From: Candidatus Woesearchaeota archaeon CG10_big_fil_rev_8_21_14_0_10_44_13
GTDB lineage: Archaea > Nanobdellota > Nanobdellia > Woesearchaeales > UBA12501
Assembly: GCA_002762985.1 (NCBI GenBank)
Contig: PCXZ01000031.1
Span: 1 to 50,115 of the forward strand
DNA length: 50,115 nucleotides
Direction of reading: 5' to 3'
In this document: positions 33,132 to 41,812 of the stretch, piece after piece
Position numbering within the stretch: position 1 is the stretch's first letter
Layout: every line of letters starts with the position of its first letter
The notes under the pieces: model-generated
What the model was told of the DNA's origin: nothing
The model's database searches: none
Seen by the model: the letters and a program-made list of their open reading frames with translations, nothing else
Translations under genes and position numbers: made by a program

Positions 33132-34889
33132 ATGAAAGAGATAAACGGAAACATCACATTCGGGGAATATAATTACTCGTTCAGGGTTCCCGAGAAGTAT
33201 ATAGGCGGCACAGTCGGGCAATTCCTGAAAAATCTAGCAGATAACGGGCCTGATGATGAAAATGGCCCGGCCATCATAAAGAAAACCCTGAAGAGATGCA
33301 TGGAAAGCACAAACGCTGCTGCAGATAAGACTTTTGTGGCGCTCAGCAGGAAAGGCTCAAAAGCGGCCGAGAAGGTCTCGCTCAAGGACCCGATCGTGCT
33401 GTATGTCTCCAGCAGCAACGGCAGCTGCCATATTGACGGCAGTCTTGTCATAATGGAAGATTGGAAGGAGGCGGACAGCATCTATGACAGCCTTGAAGTA
33501 TGCAAGGACAAGCTCATACCTTATGTCGACAAGATGAAGCAGAATGTGGAATCCCTGATGACAGCATACAATGACCAGAATTCTCCGATAAAGGAATGCA
33601 GCGATTATGTAACAGAGGCGTTCAAGATAACCAAAGAGGAAAGGGGGAGGAAAGACAATGTCCAGGCATATAACAAAGAAAAAGTCCAGAAAGTCCTGGA
33701 AAAGAACAGCCATATCGAGGAGGCGAACAGGGAAGCGAGACAATACAATGAGCAGATAAAGGATGATAATGAAAGGATAATGCGGTACAACAAGAGAGTC
33801 GACCAGGAAATATCCTTCAGGAATCATCATCCTGTGCTGGCTTTCTTGAAGGAGATACTCAGCAACGTGAGCTATGAGCATGAGGAACTGCATCCTGAAA
33901 AGGCAGAGGCCAGATGCGAGAAACTTGAGCTTCTGCTTTACAGCCCGAAATATTCCGTGAATGACTGGAAAAAATGTGAACCGGGTTTTAGCGTCGATGA
34001 CGGGTCATTCGACACGGAAGGCATGCCACGCGCACGCGGTCCGGCTATCACAGAGATGACTCCTGGGCTGGAGGAGAAGATAAAGGAGATATATGAGAAG
34101 AATGAGAAGCGATTTGAGGGGTTTGAGACGGCGGTCAACAAGTCCATATTATACATGTCCGGGAAAACATTCAATCTTGTCCTCAACGACAAGGGCGTCG
34201 ATATCGACATAGTGAGGCACCCGGTCGTATCAGCCGAGATATTCAGCAGGGTGCTTGCAGGGAACATAGAATACCAGAAGCAGAGGATAAAGGCGCTGAA
34301 GGAAGAAAAGACAAAAAATGTCCAGAGATCCAAGGATCTTGCTGATGAGATCTCAAGTATGAAAAACCTGGATGACGGCTACTACCAGAAAAAATCAGAG
34401 CTTACTCAGATTGAGCTTGCTGTCAGGGCGAACGAGAGGGAGCTGAATGACACGATAAAGAACACCATCGACCTGCATGACACGTTCGAGAGATCCGACA
34501 TGTACTGGAGGGCGATAAGCCAGATGACGCAGAATTTCACAGAATGGGTCAATGACACCAGGAGGCTCGCATACACAGCCTCGATGAATCTCGTCTTCAC
34601 GCAGGGGGCCAAGGACATAAACAACCTCACTGAGCTTGTCGAGAGCACAGGCGAGACGCTGAGCGAGATAGGCGGTTCCTATGAGGCCATGCTCGGGAAG
34701 GAGATAGGCATAGGCTGCTTTGAAAAGCCGCTTTCATTGCTGAACAAGGTGATGGAGCAGTGGGGGATAAAGAACATGCCATTGCCGGACGGAAAGAGCG
34801 TGAACCAGCAGAAAAAAGAGATTGTGGACAGGAGATGGAAAGAGCTTTTCGGCGAGGAGGATGAGGGATATGAGAGCGCACAACCATGA
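33132..34889 (+). CDS. Cytoplasmic coiled-coil protein of the metalloprotease operon
   Basis: 585 residues. Charged helical regions with coiled-coil character lie near 160-235 and 390-480. The N-terminal part (about 1-110) is mixed alpha-beta (NGNITFGEYNYSFRVP and following). No catalytic motif, TM segment or signal peptide is seen, so it should be cytoplasmic or peripheral to the membrane. Not recognised as any family. Its last 20 bases overlap the start of the metalloprotease gene, so the two are translationally coupled and probably act together. Confidence 0.6.
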   Translation: MKEINGNITFGEYNYSFRVPEKYIGGTVGQFLKNLADNGPDDENGPAIIKKTLKRCMESTNAAADKTFVALSRKGSKAAEKVSLKDPIVLYVSSSNGSCHIDGSLVIMEDWKEADSIYDSLEVCKDKLIPYVDKMKQNVESLMTAYNDQNSPIKECSDYVTEAFKITKEERGRKDNVQAYNKEKVQKVLEKNSHIEEANREARQYNEQIKDDNERIMRYNKRVDQEISFRNHHPVLAFLKEILSNVSYEHEELHPEKAEARCEKLELLLYSPKYSVNDWKKCEPGFSVDDGSFDTEGMPRARGPAITEMTPGLEEKIKEIYEKNEKRFEGFETAVNKSILYMSGKTFNLVLNDKGVDIDIVRHPVVSAEIFSRVLAGNIEYQKQRIKALKEEKTKNVQRSKDLADEISSMKNLDDGYYQKKSELTQIELAVRANERELNDTIKNTIDLHDTFERSDMYWRAISQMTQNFTEWVNDTRRLAYTASMNLVFTQGAKDINNLTELVESTGETLSEIGGSYEAMLGKEIGIGCFEKPLSLLNKVMEQWGIKNMPLPDGKSVNQQKKEIVDRRWKELFGEEDEGYESAQP

Positions 34890-36306
34890 TGGCACAGAGC
34901 AGGGCATTATCGACAGGATGAATGAGGAAGACATGAGAGTAGCCCATGAATATTCTTGCGGCAAGAAGAGGCCTATGGGAGGCGCATTTGATTTCCTGAA
35001 GAAGAGCAGGAGGGTCCCTGAGGATTCCCTCAAGGATACTGCTGGCGATTCGCTTGAGGAGAGGGCAGCCGTCATAAATTTCCCAAAAAATCCCCTTAAG
35101 GATGATGCAGCAGGAAGCGGATATGCAGAATGCCCTGAAAAGCCTGCGTTCCAGAGGAAAAAGCTAGGCAGGCCAAGGACAAGAAAAGGCCCGCTGATGG
35201 CTGCGCTCCTGATGTTAGTCACAGCATACGCTGGAATCAGTCTTTACGCCAGGATCGGGAATAAACTGTCTGATATGGATAAAAGATATACGAACCTCAT
35301 AACTGATATGCAAAACAGCAACATGAACATGATGGCCGGCATGGAGAAGATATTATATTCAGAGCTCGGGAATTTCGCAGAGCTTCTCAAAGACGGGTAC
35401 AAGAAGAATGATGAAAGGATAACTTCGCTGCAAAATTCATACGATGGCAAGATAAGCCATATTGAGGATTCCCTCTACAAGGAATTTGAGAGGAAAACTT
35501 CTGACATAAGGGATTCGATCGCCGGCCTGAGGAACGAAGCGGGCAATGACAGGGAAACGCTTGAGAGCAATATAACGCTGATAAACAACAACATAAACAG
35601 GCTTGAGTCTGAGATGAGGCAGTACAGCTCGCAATCAGACAAGATAAAGGAGCTTGAGTCTGAAGTCAATCTCCTAAAGGAAAAGCTTGATGATGTGAAT
35701 CTTCAGAATCCTTCAACGCCAGTCATTTACATCAGGCCTTATATAGATACGACTACAAGGATAAGGCAAGGCCCTATCAACTCCCATCTCATAGACATCA
35801 ATTCTTTTGAGGATACATCCGTATACACGACTGCGCTTGCAAGGGCGTCTGAAAACCTGAAGTCAAACTTCAACATAAGGCTTGAATGGAGCGATTTCAG
35901 CAGTTACACAACAGCAAGCGATGATACAACTAATTCTGCTTTTGGCGGCTTCAATAATTTCGTAAACTCCCAAGACTCTTCTGGCAGCCAGAAAGGGATA
36001 TATGCTTTTTTTTTCAGAGGAGAAGATAATGATGATGCAGCAGGTATTGGAAGATGGGAAGGGAATAGGATAGCCATAGACTATTCAAGAGATGTTAAGT
36101 GGGTCACGCATGTAATCCTCCATGAACTGGGGCATAATTTCGGTCTGACATATAATAATCCGAAAGATACGCACCATCTGGGTGATAGGGGGTATATAAT
36201 GTCCCAAGGAAGCGGGCTTTCGTTTGAGTGGGATCCTGACAGCAAAAGACAGATCATTGAGAAGCTGAATTCAGGCGAACTCAACCGCATTATCACTTAC
36301 TTTTAA
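34870..36306 (+). CDS. Membrane-anchored coiled-coil protein with metzincin-like domain
   Basis: 478 residues from ATG 34870, chosen because GAGGAGG lies nine bases upstream. The N-terminal 100 residues are hydrophilic and basic near the membrane (RKKLGRPRTRKG), then one TM segment (about 114-134), a coiled-coil stalk (about 135-275) and a globular domain. That domain has H-E-L-G-H-N-F-G-L-T-Y at 418-428 and a Met-turn I-M-S near 443-445. Metzincins use H-E-x-x-H-x-x-G-x-x-H; the third His is Tyr428, so zinc binding may be altered, or HH at 435-436 may substitute. Signal-anchor orientation would put the enzyme outside. Confidence 0.7.
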   Translation: MRAHNHDGTEQGIIDRMNEEDMRVAHEYSCGKKRPMGGAFDFLKKSRRVPEDSLKDTAGDSLEERAAVINFPKNPLKDDAAGSGYAECPEKPAFQRKKLGRPRTRKGPLMAALLMLVTAYAGISLYARIGNKLSDMDKRYTNLITDMQNSNMNMMAGMEKILYSELGNFAELLKDGYKKNDERITSLQNSYDGKISHIEDSLYKEFERKTSDIRDSIAGLRNEAGNDRETLESNITLINNNINRLESEMRQYSSQSDKIKELESEVNLLKEKLDDVNLQNPSTPVIYIRPYIDTTTRIRQGPINSHLIDINSFEDTSVYTTALARASENLKSNFNIRLEWSDFSSYTTASDDTTNSAFGGFNNFVNSQDSSGSQKGIYAFFFRGEDNDDAAGIGRWEGNRIAIDYSRDVKWVTHVILHELGHNFGLTYNNPKDTHHLGDRGYIMSQGSGLSFEWDPDSKRQIIEKLNSGELNRIITYF

Positions 36307-36423
36307 GACATGGCCGTAATTCCAAAAAACATAAGGTCCTAACTATCACTATGTGCGCTCTCCGATGAACTGCAAAAAACCAAAAACCTTATAAATGCCC
36401 TATTTTTTTATCAGGTATTCTCA

Positions 36424-36444
36424 GCTTATAAGGGTCTTATAAGC
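36424..36444 (+). promoter_or_regulatory. Palindrome upstream of the eS1 gene
   Basis: Arms GCTTATAAG (36424-36432) and CTTATAAGC (36436-36444) around GGT. It lies about 95 bases before the eS1 start. Each arm contains a TATA-like TTATAA, so it could be a paired promoter element or an RNA hairpin. Confidence 0.4.
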
Positions 36445-36538
36445 AGGAAAACGCGCTTAAAAGGCGTAAGGACAATCATCAGGCATCATAAAAGCAAACG
36501 TAAAAGCAGATAAATGAGTTCAGGACATTCATAAAAAA

Positions 36539-37321
36539 ATGGCAAAAGCAGTTGAGAAGACAATAGACATCTGGAAGAAGAAGAAATGGCACAAGGTGCT
36601 GGCTCCTAAGCTTTTCAATGATATGGTCATAGGCGAGACCCCTTCTTTAGAGCCGAACACGCTCATAGGCAGGACGCTCAAGATAAACATGCTCACTCTT
36701 ACAGGGGACATAAAGAAGCAGAATATCGACATCACATTCGAGATCGAGAAGGTCATGGGCGACACAGCCTACACAAGGATAAAGAAATTCGAGATAAACC
36801 CTGCTGCCGTGAGGAGATTCATAAGGAGGGGAAAGAACAGGGTCGATGATTCCTTCATCTGCCTGACTTCTGACAACAAGAAAGTCAAGGTCAAGCCTTT
36901 CCTTGTCACATTCTCAAAGACCACTAATTCAGTGCTGTGCGCATTGAGGAAAAGAGCGAGGGAATTCTTCGCAAGGGCGGTCAAGAGCACGACTTATGAT
37001 AACTTATGCAGGGAGATAGTCACATATAATGTCCAGAAGGCGATGAGGGACAACCTCAAGAAGATATACCCTCTGAGGGTCTGCGACGTAAGGGTCATGG
37101 AGATCTGCGAGAAAGAGGGCGTGAGAGTTTTGGAAGTGATCGCACCTGCAGTTCCGCCCCGGGCGCAGGAAGCCCCGAAGGCTGAGAATATCGAAGCCGA
37201 GAAAGCCGAAGAGAAGCCTGAAACGGCCCAGGAGATGCAGGAAGAGGCGCCTAAATCAGAAGAGGCTGCTGAAGAAGAGAAGCCGAAGAAGAAGGCCAAG
37301 AAAGACAAAAAAGATGAGTGA
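36539..37321 (+). CDS. rps3ae: Ribosomal protein eS1 (S3Ae)
   Basis: 260 residues. The conserved N-terminus (KKKWHKVLAPKLFNDMVIGET) and the middle FEINPAAVRRFIRRGKNRVDDSFICLTSDN match archaeal eS1. The last 55 residues form a Glu/Ala/Lys-rich tail (EEKPETAQEMQEEAPKSEEA...) that exceeds most homologues. The protein is part of the small subunit near the mRNA exit and binds rRNA. The gene runs straight into a ferredoxin gene. It starts right after a short A-tract without an obvious ribosome-binding site. Confidence 0.93.
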   Translation: MAKAVEKTIDIWKKKKWHKVLAPKLFNDMVIGETPSLEPNTLIGRTLKINMLTLTGDIKKQNIDITFEIEKVMGDTAYTRIKKFEINPAAVRRFIRRGKNRVDDSFICLTSDNKKVKVKPFLVTFSKTTNSVLCALRKRAREFFARAVKSTTYDNLCREIVTYNVQKAMRDNLKKIYPLRVCDVRVMEICEKEGVRVLEVIAPAVPPRAQEAPKAENIEAEKAEEKPETAQEMQEEAPKSEEAAEEEKPKKKAKKDKKDE

Positions 37322-37323
37322 GC

Positions 37324-37518
37324 ATGGCTGAGAAAAAACCAAAGCCAGTAGTCGACAAGAGTAAATGCACAGGCTGCGGGACATGCGTCTCTGTATGCCC
37401 CATGGAAGTGTTCAAGGTCGAGAAATCAAAATCAGTCGTGAAAAAACCCAAGGAATGCATAGGATGCAGGGCATGCGAAGCCCAGTGCCCGTCAGAGGCG
37501 ATAAAGATCGTTGAATAA
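37324..37518 (+). CDS. Ferredoxin, 2x[4Fe-4S]
   Basis: 64 residues. Two cysteine motifs C-T-G-C-G-T-C-V-S-V-C-P and C-I-G-C-R-A-C-E-A-Q-C-P each follow C-x2-C-x2-C-x3-C-P and bind a [4Fe-4S] cluster. It is a soluble electron carrier. The partner oxidoreductase is not in the window. A GTG at 37318 overlaps the eS1 stop and opens the same frame. ATG 37324 is taken as the start. Its coupling to a ribosomal gene is of interest but may be only proximity. Confidence 0.9.
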   Translation: MAEKKPKPVVDKSKCTGCGTCVSVCPMEVFKVEKSKSVVKKPKECIGCRACEAQCPSEAIKIVE

Positions 37519-37604
37519 GCATTGAATAATATTTCTGTTTTTTCAGAAAACGACAATCCTTCTGCATCTTATAACATCTCTGATTTCTATAATCTCCCTA
37601 TATC

Positions 37605-38348
37605 TCAGCGCACAGCCGCATGCGATTCCTTCCTGATCTTGTCCAGCCTGGCTATTACATAATCCTGCCTGTCTTTGGGCATCCCCTTGTATTTCATGTA
37701 TTCCATTATGGCCCTGTCAAGAAGAGGGATGTAGATATGGATTATGTAATCCTTCGTGTTCTGGTCCATCTCGAAGCCGAAATTTTTCTCGAAATTTACT
37801 GCTCTCACGAGCGCTGCTTCAGGCCGGGTTATGTTGGGATTCATCAGGATGATCTTCTTCTCTTTTATGCCTTCAATGGCATTGAGCGATAATATCTCCC
37901 TGAGCGCAGGATCATATACTATCGTGCCCAGGTTGAAATCGCTTCCCATCATGAAATTCCCGAGGCTGATCCCTCCCCCTCTTCTTGCGGGTTCTGAAGA
38001 ATATTTCATGACATCTATCTCATGGCCGCCTATCTTCCATTTCACATTGCCGTAATAATTGCTGTCCACTTTGCCGGGAAGACCCCTGCACAGCCGGAAA
38101 AGATCTACCTTCTGCCTGGAATCATCAAGTATGATGTCAGTATCAGACGGTTTTATGTCTATCCCATGGTATTCCTTCAGCAGGACATTCCTGACAGTGC
38201 CGCCTATCTCCTGGAACGGGATTTCAATATCCTGGAAGCGCGCAACAAGCATGTCGATGTATTGCTTGACAGGAGAATCTGCCCTGGATTTTTCCACTGC
38301 CCCGATCAGCTTCTCATCGGTCTTATAGGTTATTATTTTCAATGCCAT
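37605..38348 (-). CDS. Nucleotidyltransferase with poly(A)-polymerase/CCA-enzyme-type head domain
   Basis: 247 residues. The motif I-G-G-T-V-R-N (48-54) followed by S-D-T-D-I-I-L-D matches the G-G-x-V-R-D and D-x-D of class II PAP/CCA-adding heads, with Asn in place of the usual Asp after Arg. A helix-rich region (about 165-247) follows, shorter than in full CCA enzymes. It could add nucleotides to a small substrate or act on RNA. The substrate is unknown. The gene is alone on its strand between the ferredoxin gene (convergent) and the unknown 38.5 kb gene. Confidence 0.62.
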   Translation of the reverse strand: MALKIITYKTDEKLIGAVEKSRADSPVKQYIDMLVARFQDIEIPFQEIGGTVRNVLLKEYHGIDIKPSDTDIILDDSRQKVDLFRLCRGLPGKVDSNYYGNVKWKIGGHEIDVMKYSSEPARRGGGISLGNFMMGSDFNLGTIVYDPALREILSLNAIEGIKEKKIILMNPNITRPEAALVRAVNFEKNFGFEMDQNTKDYIIHIYIPLLDRAIMEYMKYKGMPKDRQDYVIARLDKIRKESHAAVR

Positions 38349-38394
38349 CTTGTCTTTTGCTGTTTTTTTTCTGTTTTTCTGTGTTTTTCTGATT

Positions 38395-38493
38395 AGGTCA
38401 TGAAAAAATCATAAAAAAAGCTTACATCGCTGCCTTTCGGCAGCGGAATTCAGCTTCGTCATGATTAACCGCATGACACGGGGTTGGTGAGAA
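38395..38493. repeat. Short hairpin-bearing intergenic stretch
   Basis: CGCTGCC/GGCAGCG with a TTTC loop (about 38436-38453) and GTCATG/CATGAC with an 8-base loop (about 38458-38477). It resembles the hairpin blocks elsewhere in the window. Confidence 0.4.
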
Positions 38494-39351
38494 TTAAACT
38501 GTGAGAGGGGCAGATGCCAGTATGATGGGCCTTTTTTCTTTTGTTGGATTAATAATTGATGCATGATCGGGCGGGGCATTATACATGCTGAATGTTTTTG
38601 GACCCCTATAAGGGCCGATTTCTACCCCCCTATAATCTTCAAGATGCATATTGACGATTGATTGCCTGAAAGGCACAAGTTCTCCGTTCATGTTCCTTGT
38701 GGCATTCCCATTATCGTCCCTATAACAGGCATATGTCGCTGCCACTCCGGTTATATCATCGATATAAGGCCCGCAGCTTTTTTTGTCCTGTCTTGATTGG
38801 AATGTCTGGATCAATGCATCTGCATTAAAATGCGAAAGTCTTCCTAAATCTGACTGTGTCAATATGATCACTTCGATATTTGGGTCTACAAGAGGGGTAA
38901 GGGCTGCAACTTCAGTTCTTGTGCCGATATTGTTAGTCGGCTTTGTCTCATCTTCTGATAAAAAATTCTTAGGCAGGGCAGTTCTGATGATATCTTCATT
39001 ATCCACCCCAGGGTATTTGTTTATCAGGCTGCCCTTATATTTCAAAATATGCGAGGTGCTGGTATCAAAGAAATAAACCCAGTCACCATCCTTCTGCAGT
39101 TCCTGCCATGCGAAATAATTCATGAACTCCTTTTTTGTAGGAAGGTAAGAAACTTCCCTGAATCCTTCTTTTGGCCTCGTGACAAGGGATTTTGCTCTCT
39201 CAAATACATCTTTATCGCCGCAAACCAGCGTGATTCCGTTGAACGAAGCATTCTCAAGCTTAGCCCCATTAAAACTCATCTTAGGCAATAAACACAGGCA
39301 ATAGTGCTCAACAAGCATTTCAAAAGGTGTTTCCTGTAGGGTTGGTGCCAT
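38494..39351 (-). CDS. Unrecognised protein with a possible degenerate diadenylate-cyclase (DAC) motif
   Basis: 285 residues, no TM segment. Not recognised with confidence. Two stretches recall the DAC domain: NIGTRTEVAAL at 141-151 stands where DAC enzymes have L-G-T-R-H-R-A-A-L, and VIILTQSDLGRLSHF at 161-175 where they have V-V-S-E-E-T-G-R-I-S. The spacing between the two fits. The catalytic H-R of GTRHR is replaced by T-E, and no clear D-G-A motif is seen, so activity making cyclic di-AMP is doubtful. It could be a remote or inactive relative, or the resemblance may be chance. It is isolated, with hairpins downstream. Confidence 0.4.
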   Translation of the reverse strand: MAPTLQETPFEMLVEHYCLCLLPKMSFNGAKLENASFNGITLVCGDKDVFERAKSLVTRPKEGFREVSYLPTKKEFMNYFAWQELQKDGDWVYFFDTSTSHILKYKGSLINKYPGVDNEDIIRTALPKNFLSEDETKPTNNIGTRTEVAALTPLVDPNIEVIILTQSDLGRLSHFNADALIQTFQSRQDKKSCGPYIDDITGVAATYACYRDDNGNATRNMNGELVPFRQSIVNMHLEDYRGVEIGPYRGPKTFSMYNAPPDHASIINPTKEKRPIILASAPLTV

Positions 39352-39520
39352 AGTCTTTTTTATTATGATTTTATATGCCTTTTTTACACTATTTTATCAT
39401 ATCATCTACCAAGTATCTAATATACGCTTCCCTATATTTATATCTTTCTTAGATAGTTTTTTTGTTTTTTGCCAAAAAAAGCGAAAGATTTATTAATAAA
39501 TAAAAAATTCTACCTTCATC

Positions 39521-40525
39521 ATGACTAATTTCGATAAAGATTTAATCTTCCTTTACTCGGAGAATGCAAGGATAAAACTGAAGGATTTAGCCAATATGCT
39601 TAAAAAAAGCCCTCAAAGGCTTAAATATGGCTTAAAACATCTGGAAAATGAGGGCATAGTCAATAATCCCTTCACAATAATCGATTACTCGTTTTTTGGC
39701 CTTATATTGTTCAGGGTCTATTTTAAGGGAGGGTATATCAGCGAGGGGCAGAAAGAGGACATACTGAAGAAACTGGGCGAAAACCCCTCTATTGTTTCCA
39801 TATATGAGCTTTCAGGGGAATTCGATCTTGCGATCGAGATGAGCTCGCCTAATCCTTCAAGATTCAACAAGGAGCTGAAAAAAGTAATCGATCTCATACC
39901 CACGCTGAACAATTACAAGATCATATTGAATCTTGTCAGCCATATCTATCCGAGAGGATATCTTGCAGAGAATCCCTCTTTTGCAGACATCACCGACCAT
40001 GATATAATAGTGGGCGGCGACAGGGTTGTCGAGGAATTCAGCAATGATGAGATGGCGATAATGAAGTCCCTGCTCAACAACCCCAAGATAAGGCTGAGCT
40101 CGCTTGCCAAGCAATCAGGCATGAATGTGAAGACAGCAGTCTCCATCCTGAAGAGCCTCAGGAAAAGGAGGATAGTCAAGGGGTTCAAGCATGTTATAGA
40201 CACGAACAGGCTTGACATAAACAAGTTCAGGCTTTTCCTTAAGCTGCACAATGTCAGCAAGGAGAGGGAGGATCAGCTGATGGCATATCTCATGAAGACA
40301 AGGGAGGTCATCAATGCAAACAAGACAGTAGGCGACTGGGATCTTGAAGTCGATATGGAATCGCTGGACAAGATAAGGATAAGGCGCATGATCCTGCAGC
40401 TCAGGGAGGAATTCAAGGACCTTATCGAGACTTTCAATATAATAGAATTTTACAGCTATTATAAGAAGGCCTATCTCCCCCAATACCTGTTCGCGCATGA
40501 TAAGGGCGAAACAAAAACTATTTAA
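39521..40525 (+). CDS. Lrp/AsnC-like regulator with two tandem halves
   Basis: 334 residues made of two Lrp-like units. Unit one: HTH about 5-50 (DKDLIFLYSENARIKLKDLANMLKKSPQRLKYGLKHLENEGIV), then a RAM-like ligand domain (about 55-145). Unit two: HTH about 172-220 (NDEMAIMKSLLNNPKIRLSSLAKQSGMNVKTAVSILKSLRKRRIV), then a second RAM-like part to about 315. Tandem Lrp-type regulators are seen in DPANN archaea. It is probably a DNA-binding transcription factor. An AT-rich TATA-like stretch lies about 30 bases before the ATG. No adjacent target gene is obvious. Confidence 0.78.
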   Translation: MTNFDKDLIFLYSENARIKLKDLANMLKKSPQRLKYGLKHLENEGIVNNPFTIIDYSFFGLILFRVYFKGGYISEGQKEDILKKLGENPSIVSIYELSGEFDLAIEMSSPNPSRFNKELKKVIDLIPTLNNYKIILNLVSHIYPRGYLAENPSFADITDHDIIVGGDRVVEEFSNDEMAIMKSLLNNPKIRLSSLAKQSGMNVKTAVSILKSLRKRRIVKGFKHVIDTNRLDINKFRLFLKLHNVSKEREDQLMAYLMKTREVINANKTVGDWDLEVDMESLDKIRIRRMILQLREEFKDLIETFNIIEFYSYYKKAYLPQYLFAHDKGETKTI

Positions 40526-40615
40526 ACGATAATCAGGATAAGCTGTTAGACATCCCCTGGAGCGGGAAAGGGATGATGGAAAGGATGATGAAAAAAAAGG
40601 GAAAAAAGAAGTGAA

Positions 40616-41215
40616 ATGATGAGCATATGGACCACACTTTTGGCAGGATTATCATATTTCTTAGGATTATTTGTCTACTGGCTGTCCATAATCTTCGTCC
40701 TGCCTTTCAAGAACCTTGAGATATTGTGGATCCTCATCCCGATATGGGTGAACTTCATCTTCGCTGATTTTTTCCAGGAGAAGAAAGGCACATCATTCGG
40801 CAATGCGATCGCCAATGGCGCTGTCATGCTGTGGGTCGGTGTCGACTGGATAAGGTTCCTTGTCAGGAACCATGCAGGGTTCGACTGGGTTGTGATCCTG
40901 AAATTTTTCCTGTGCCTAGTTGTCGTCGTCTGGGGGTTCCTTGTGATATATGAGGGCATAAAGAGGAAGAAGATAATCCATTTTATAGGCAGGATAAGGG
41001 TTGTCAGCTATGTGATGATGGTGCTGTCCCCTCTGATTTATAATCTCACGAATGTCACATTCAAGTATATCGCCGTGATAATCCTATTTTCGCCGGTATT
41101 CTATCTCTTCTTTGAGCTTATTGACAAGTATGCGCCTACACCGAGGATATATGAAGAGGATGAAGGCAGGAGCAACGGGCCCGGGGGTTTTGGGGGGTTA
41201 GGCGGTTTGAAGTGA
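40616..41215 (+). CDS. Integral membrane protein of unknown function
   Basis: 199 residues. Five TM segments (about 5-25, 33-48, 62-80, 92-112, 122-160 as one or two). A short hydrophilic C-terminal tail ends in a Gly-rich run (NGPGGFGGLGGLK), a tail type often seen in archaeal membrane proteins. No family is recognised. Two adjacent ATG codons open the frame (40616, 40619). It follows the tandem Lrp regulator by 90 bases in the same direction and may be its target. That is inferred from position. Confidence 0.55.
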   Translation: MMSIWTTLLAGLSYFLGLFVYWLSIIFVLPFKNLEILWILIPIWVNFIFADFFQEKKGTSFGNAIANGAVMLWVGVDWIRFLVRNHAGFDWVVILKFFLCLVVVVWGFLVIYEGIKRKKIIHFIGRIRVVSYVMMVLSPLIYNLTNVTFKYIAVIILFSPVFYLFFELIDKYAPTPRIYEEDEGRSNGPGGFGGLGGLK

Positions 41216-41293
41216 GCCCAGAAGGATATGATGGGAAAATATAATAAGATAAGAACATAATAAAAAAATAGAATAAAAATAAGATTCTAAGAT

Positions 41294-41812
41294 TTACCTG
41301 CAGCTTGTTGTCGGGACGATCACGCGCTGATTGAGGCATACCTTGTCTGAGCCGTCAACATTTACTATGGCCCTTATCTCGACCTTCTTCGCGTCCTTGT
41401 TTGCGCTGAAAGGTATTGTGTATGTTGTCGCCTCTCCGCCCTTAACTTCGCCCATCAATGTCGCTGAAGCGAGCTCCCCATTATTCTCATCATAGAGGAA
41501 ATACTTCGCTCCTGTCAGCGGATCAAGCCCATTATGGACTATATCCACATCGATATCGCCGTTGGCCAGAAGAGCGCATGCCTTGTAGCCTATCGCTGCT
41601 GCTGTAGTGCATGTATATTCTTCTGTCACTTCCTTGCCTGCTGCTGTTGCAGTGCCTGATGCAGGCTCTGATTCTGCCTGGATTTCAGGCGTCGGCTCTG
41701 CAGCCGGTGCAGTCGGCGCGCCAGTGCCAGCGCTTTGGCTTAACTGCTGTTTTGCGCAGCCGGACATGGCCAACAGACCCAGAACAACCAATGCCAATAA
41801 TACTTTTTTCAT
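41294..41812 (-). CDS. Secreted lipoprotein of unknown function
   Basis: 172 residues from ATG 41812, which has GGAGGG seven bases upstream. The signal peptide (KKVLLALVVLGLLAMSGC) ends in lipobox M-S-G-C with Cys near residue 19, suggesting lipid anchoring. A Pro/Ala/Glu/Thr-rich linker (about 25-58) then leads to a beta-rich domain of about 105 residues with four cysteines (positions of C in YTCTTAAAIGYKACALL, VCLNQR and PTTSCR), consistent with disulfides. No family is recognised. Not obviously part of an operon. Confidence 0.65.
   Translation of the reverse strand: MKKVLLALVVLGLLAMSGCAKQQLSQSAGTGAPTAPAAEPTPEIQAESEPASGTATAAGKEVTEEYTCTTAAAIGYKACALLANGDIDVDIVHNGLDPLTGAKYFLYDENNGELASATLMGEVKGGEATTYTIPFSANKDAKKVEIRAIVNVDGSDKVCLNQRVIVPTTSCR

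Noticed and set aside
34822-34869. Upstream ATG for the metalloprotease gene
   Set aside because: ATG 34822 lacks a ribosome-binding site, whereas ATG 34870 has GAGGAGG at nine bases.
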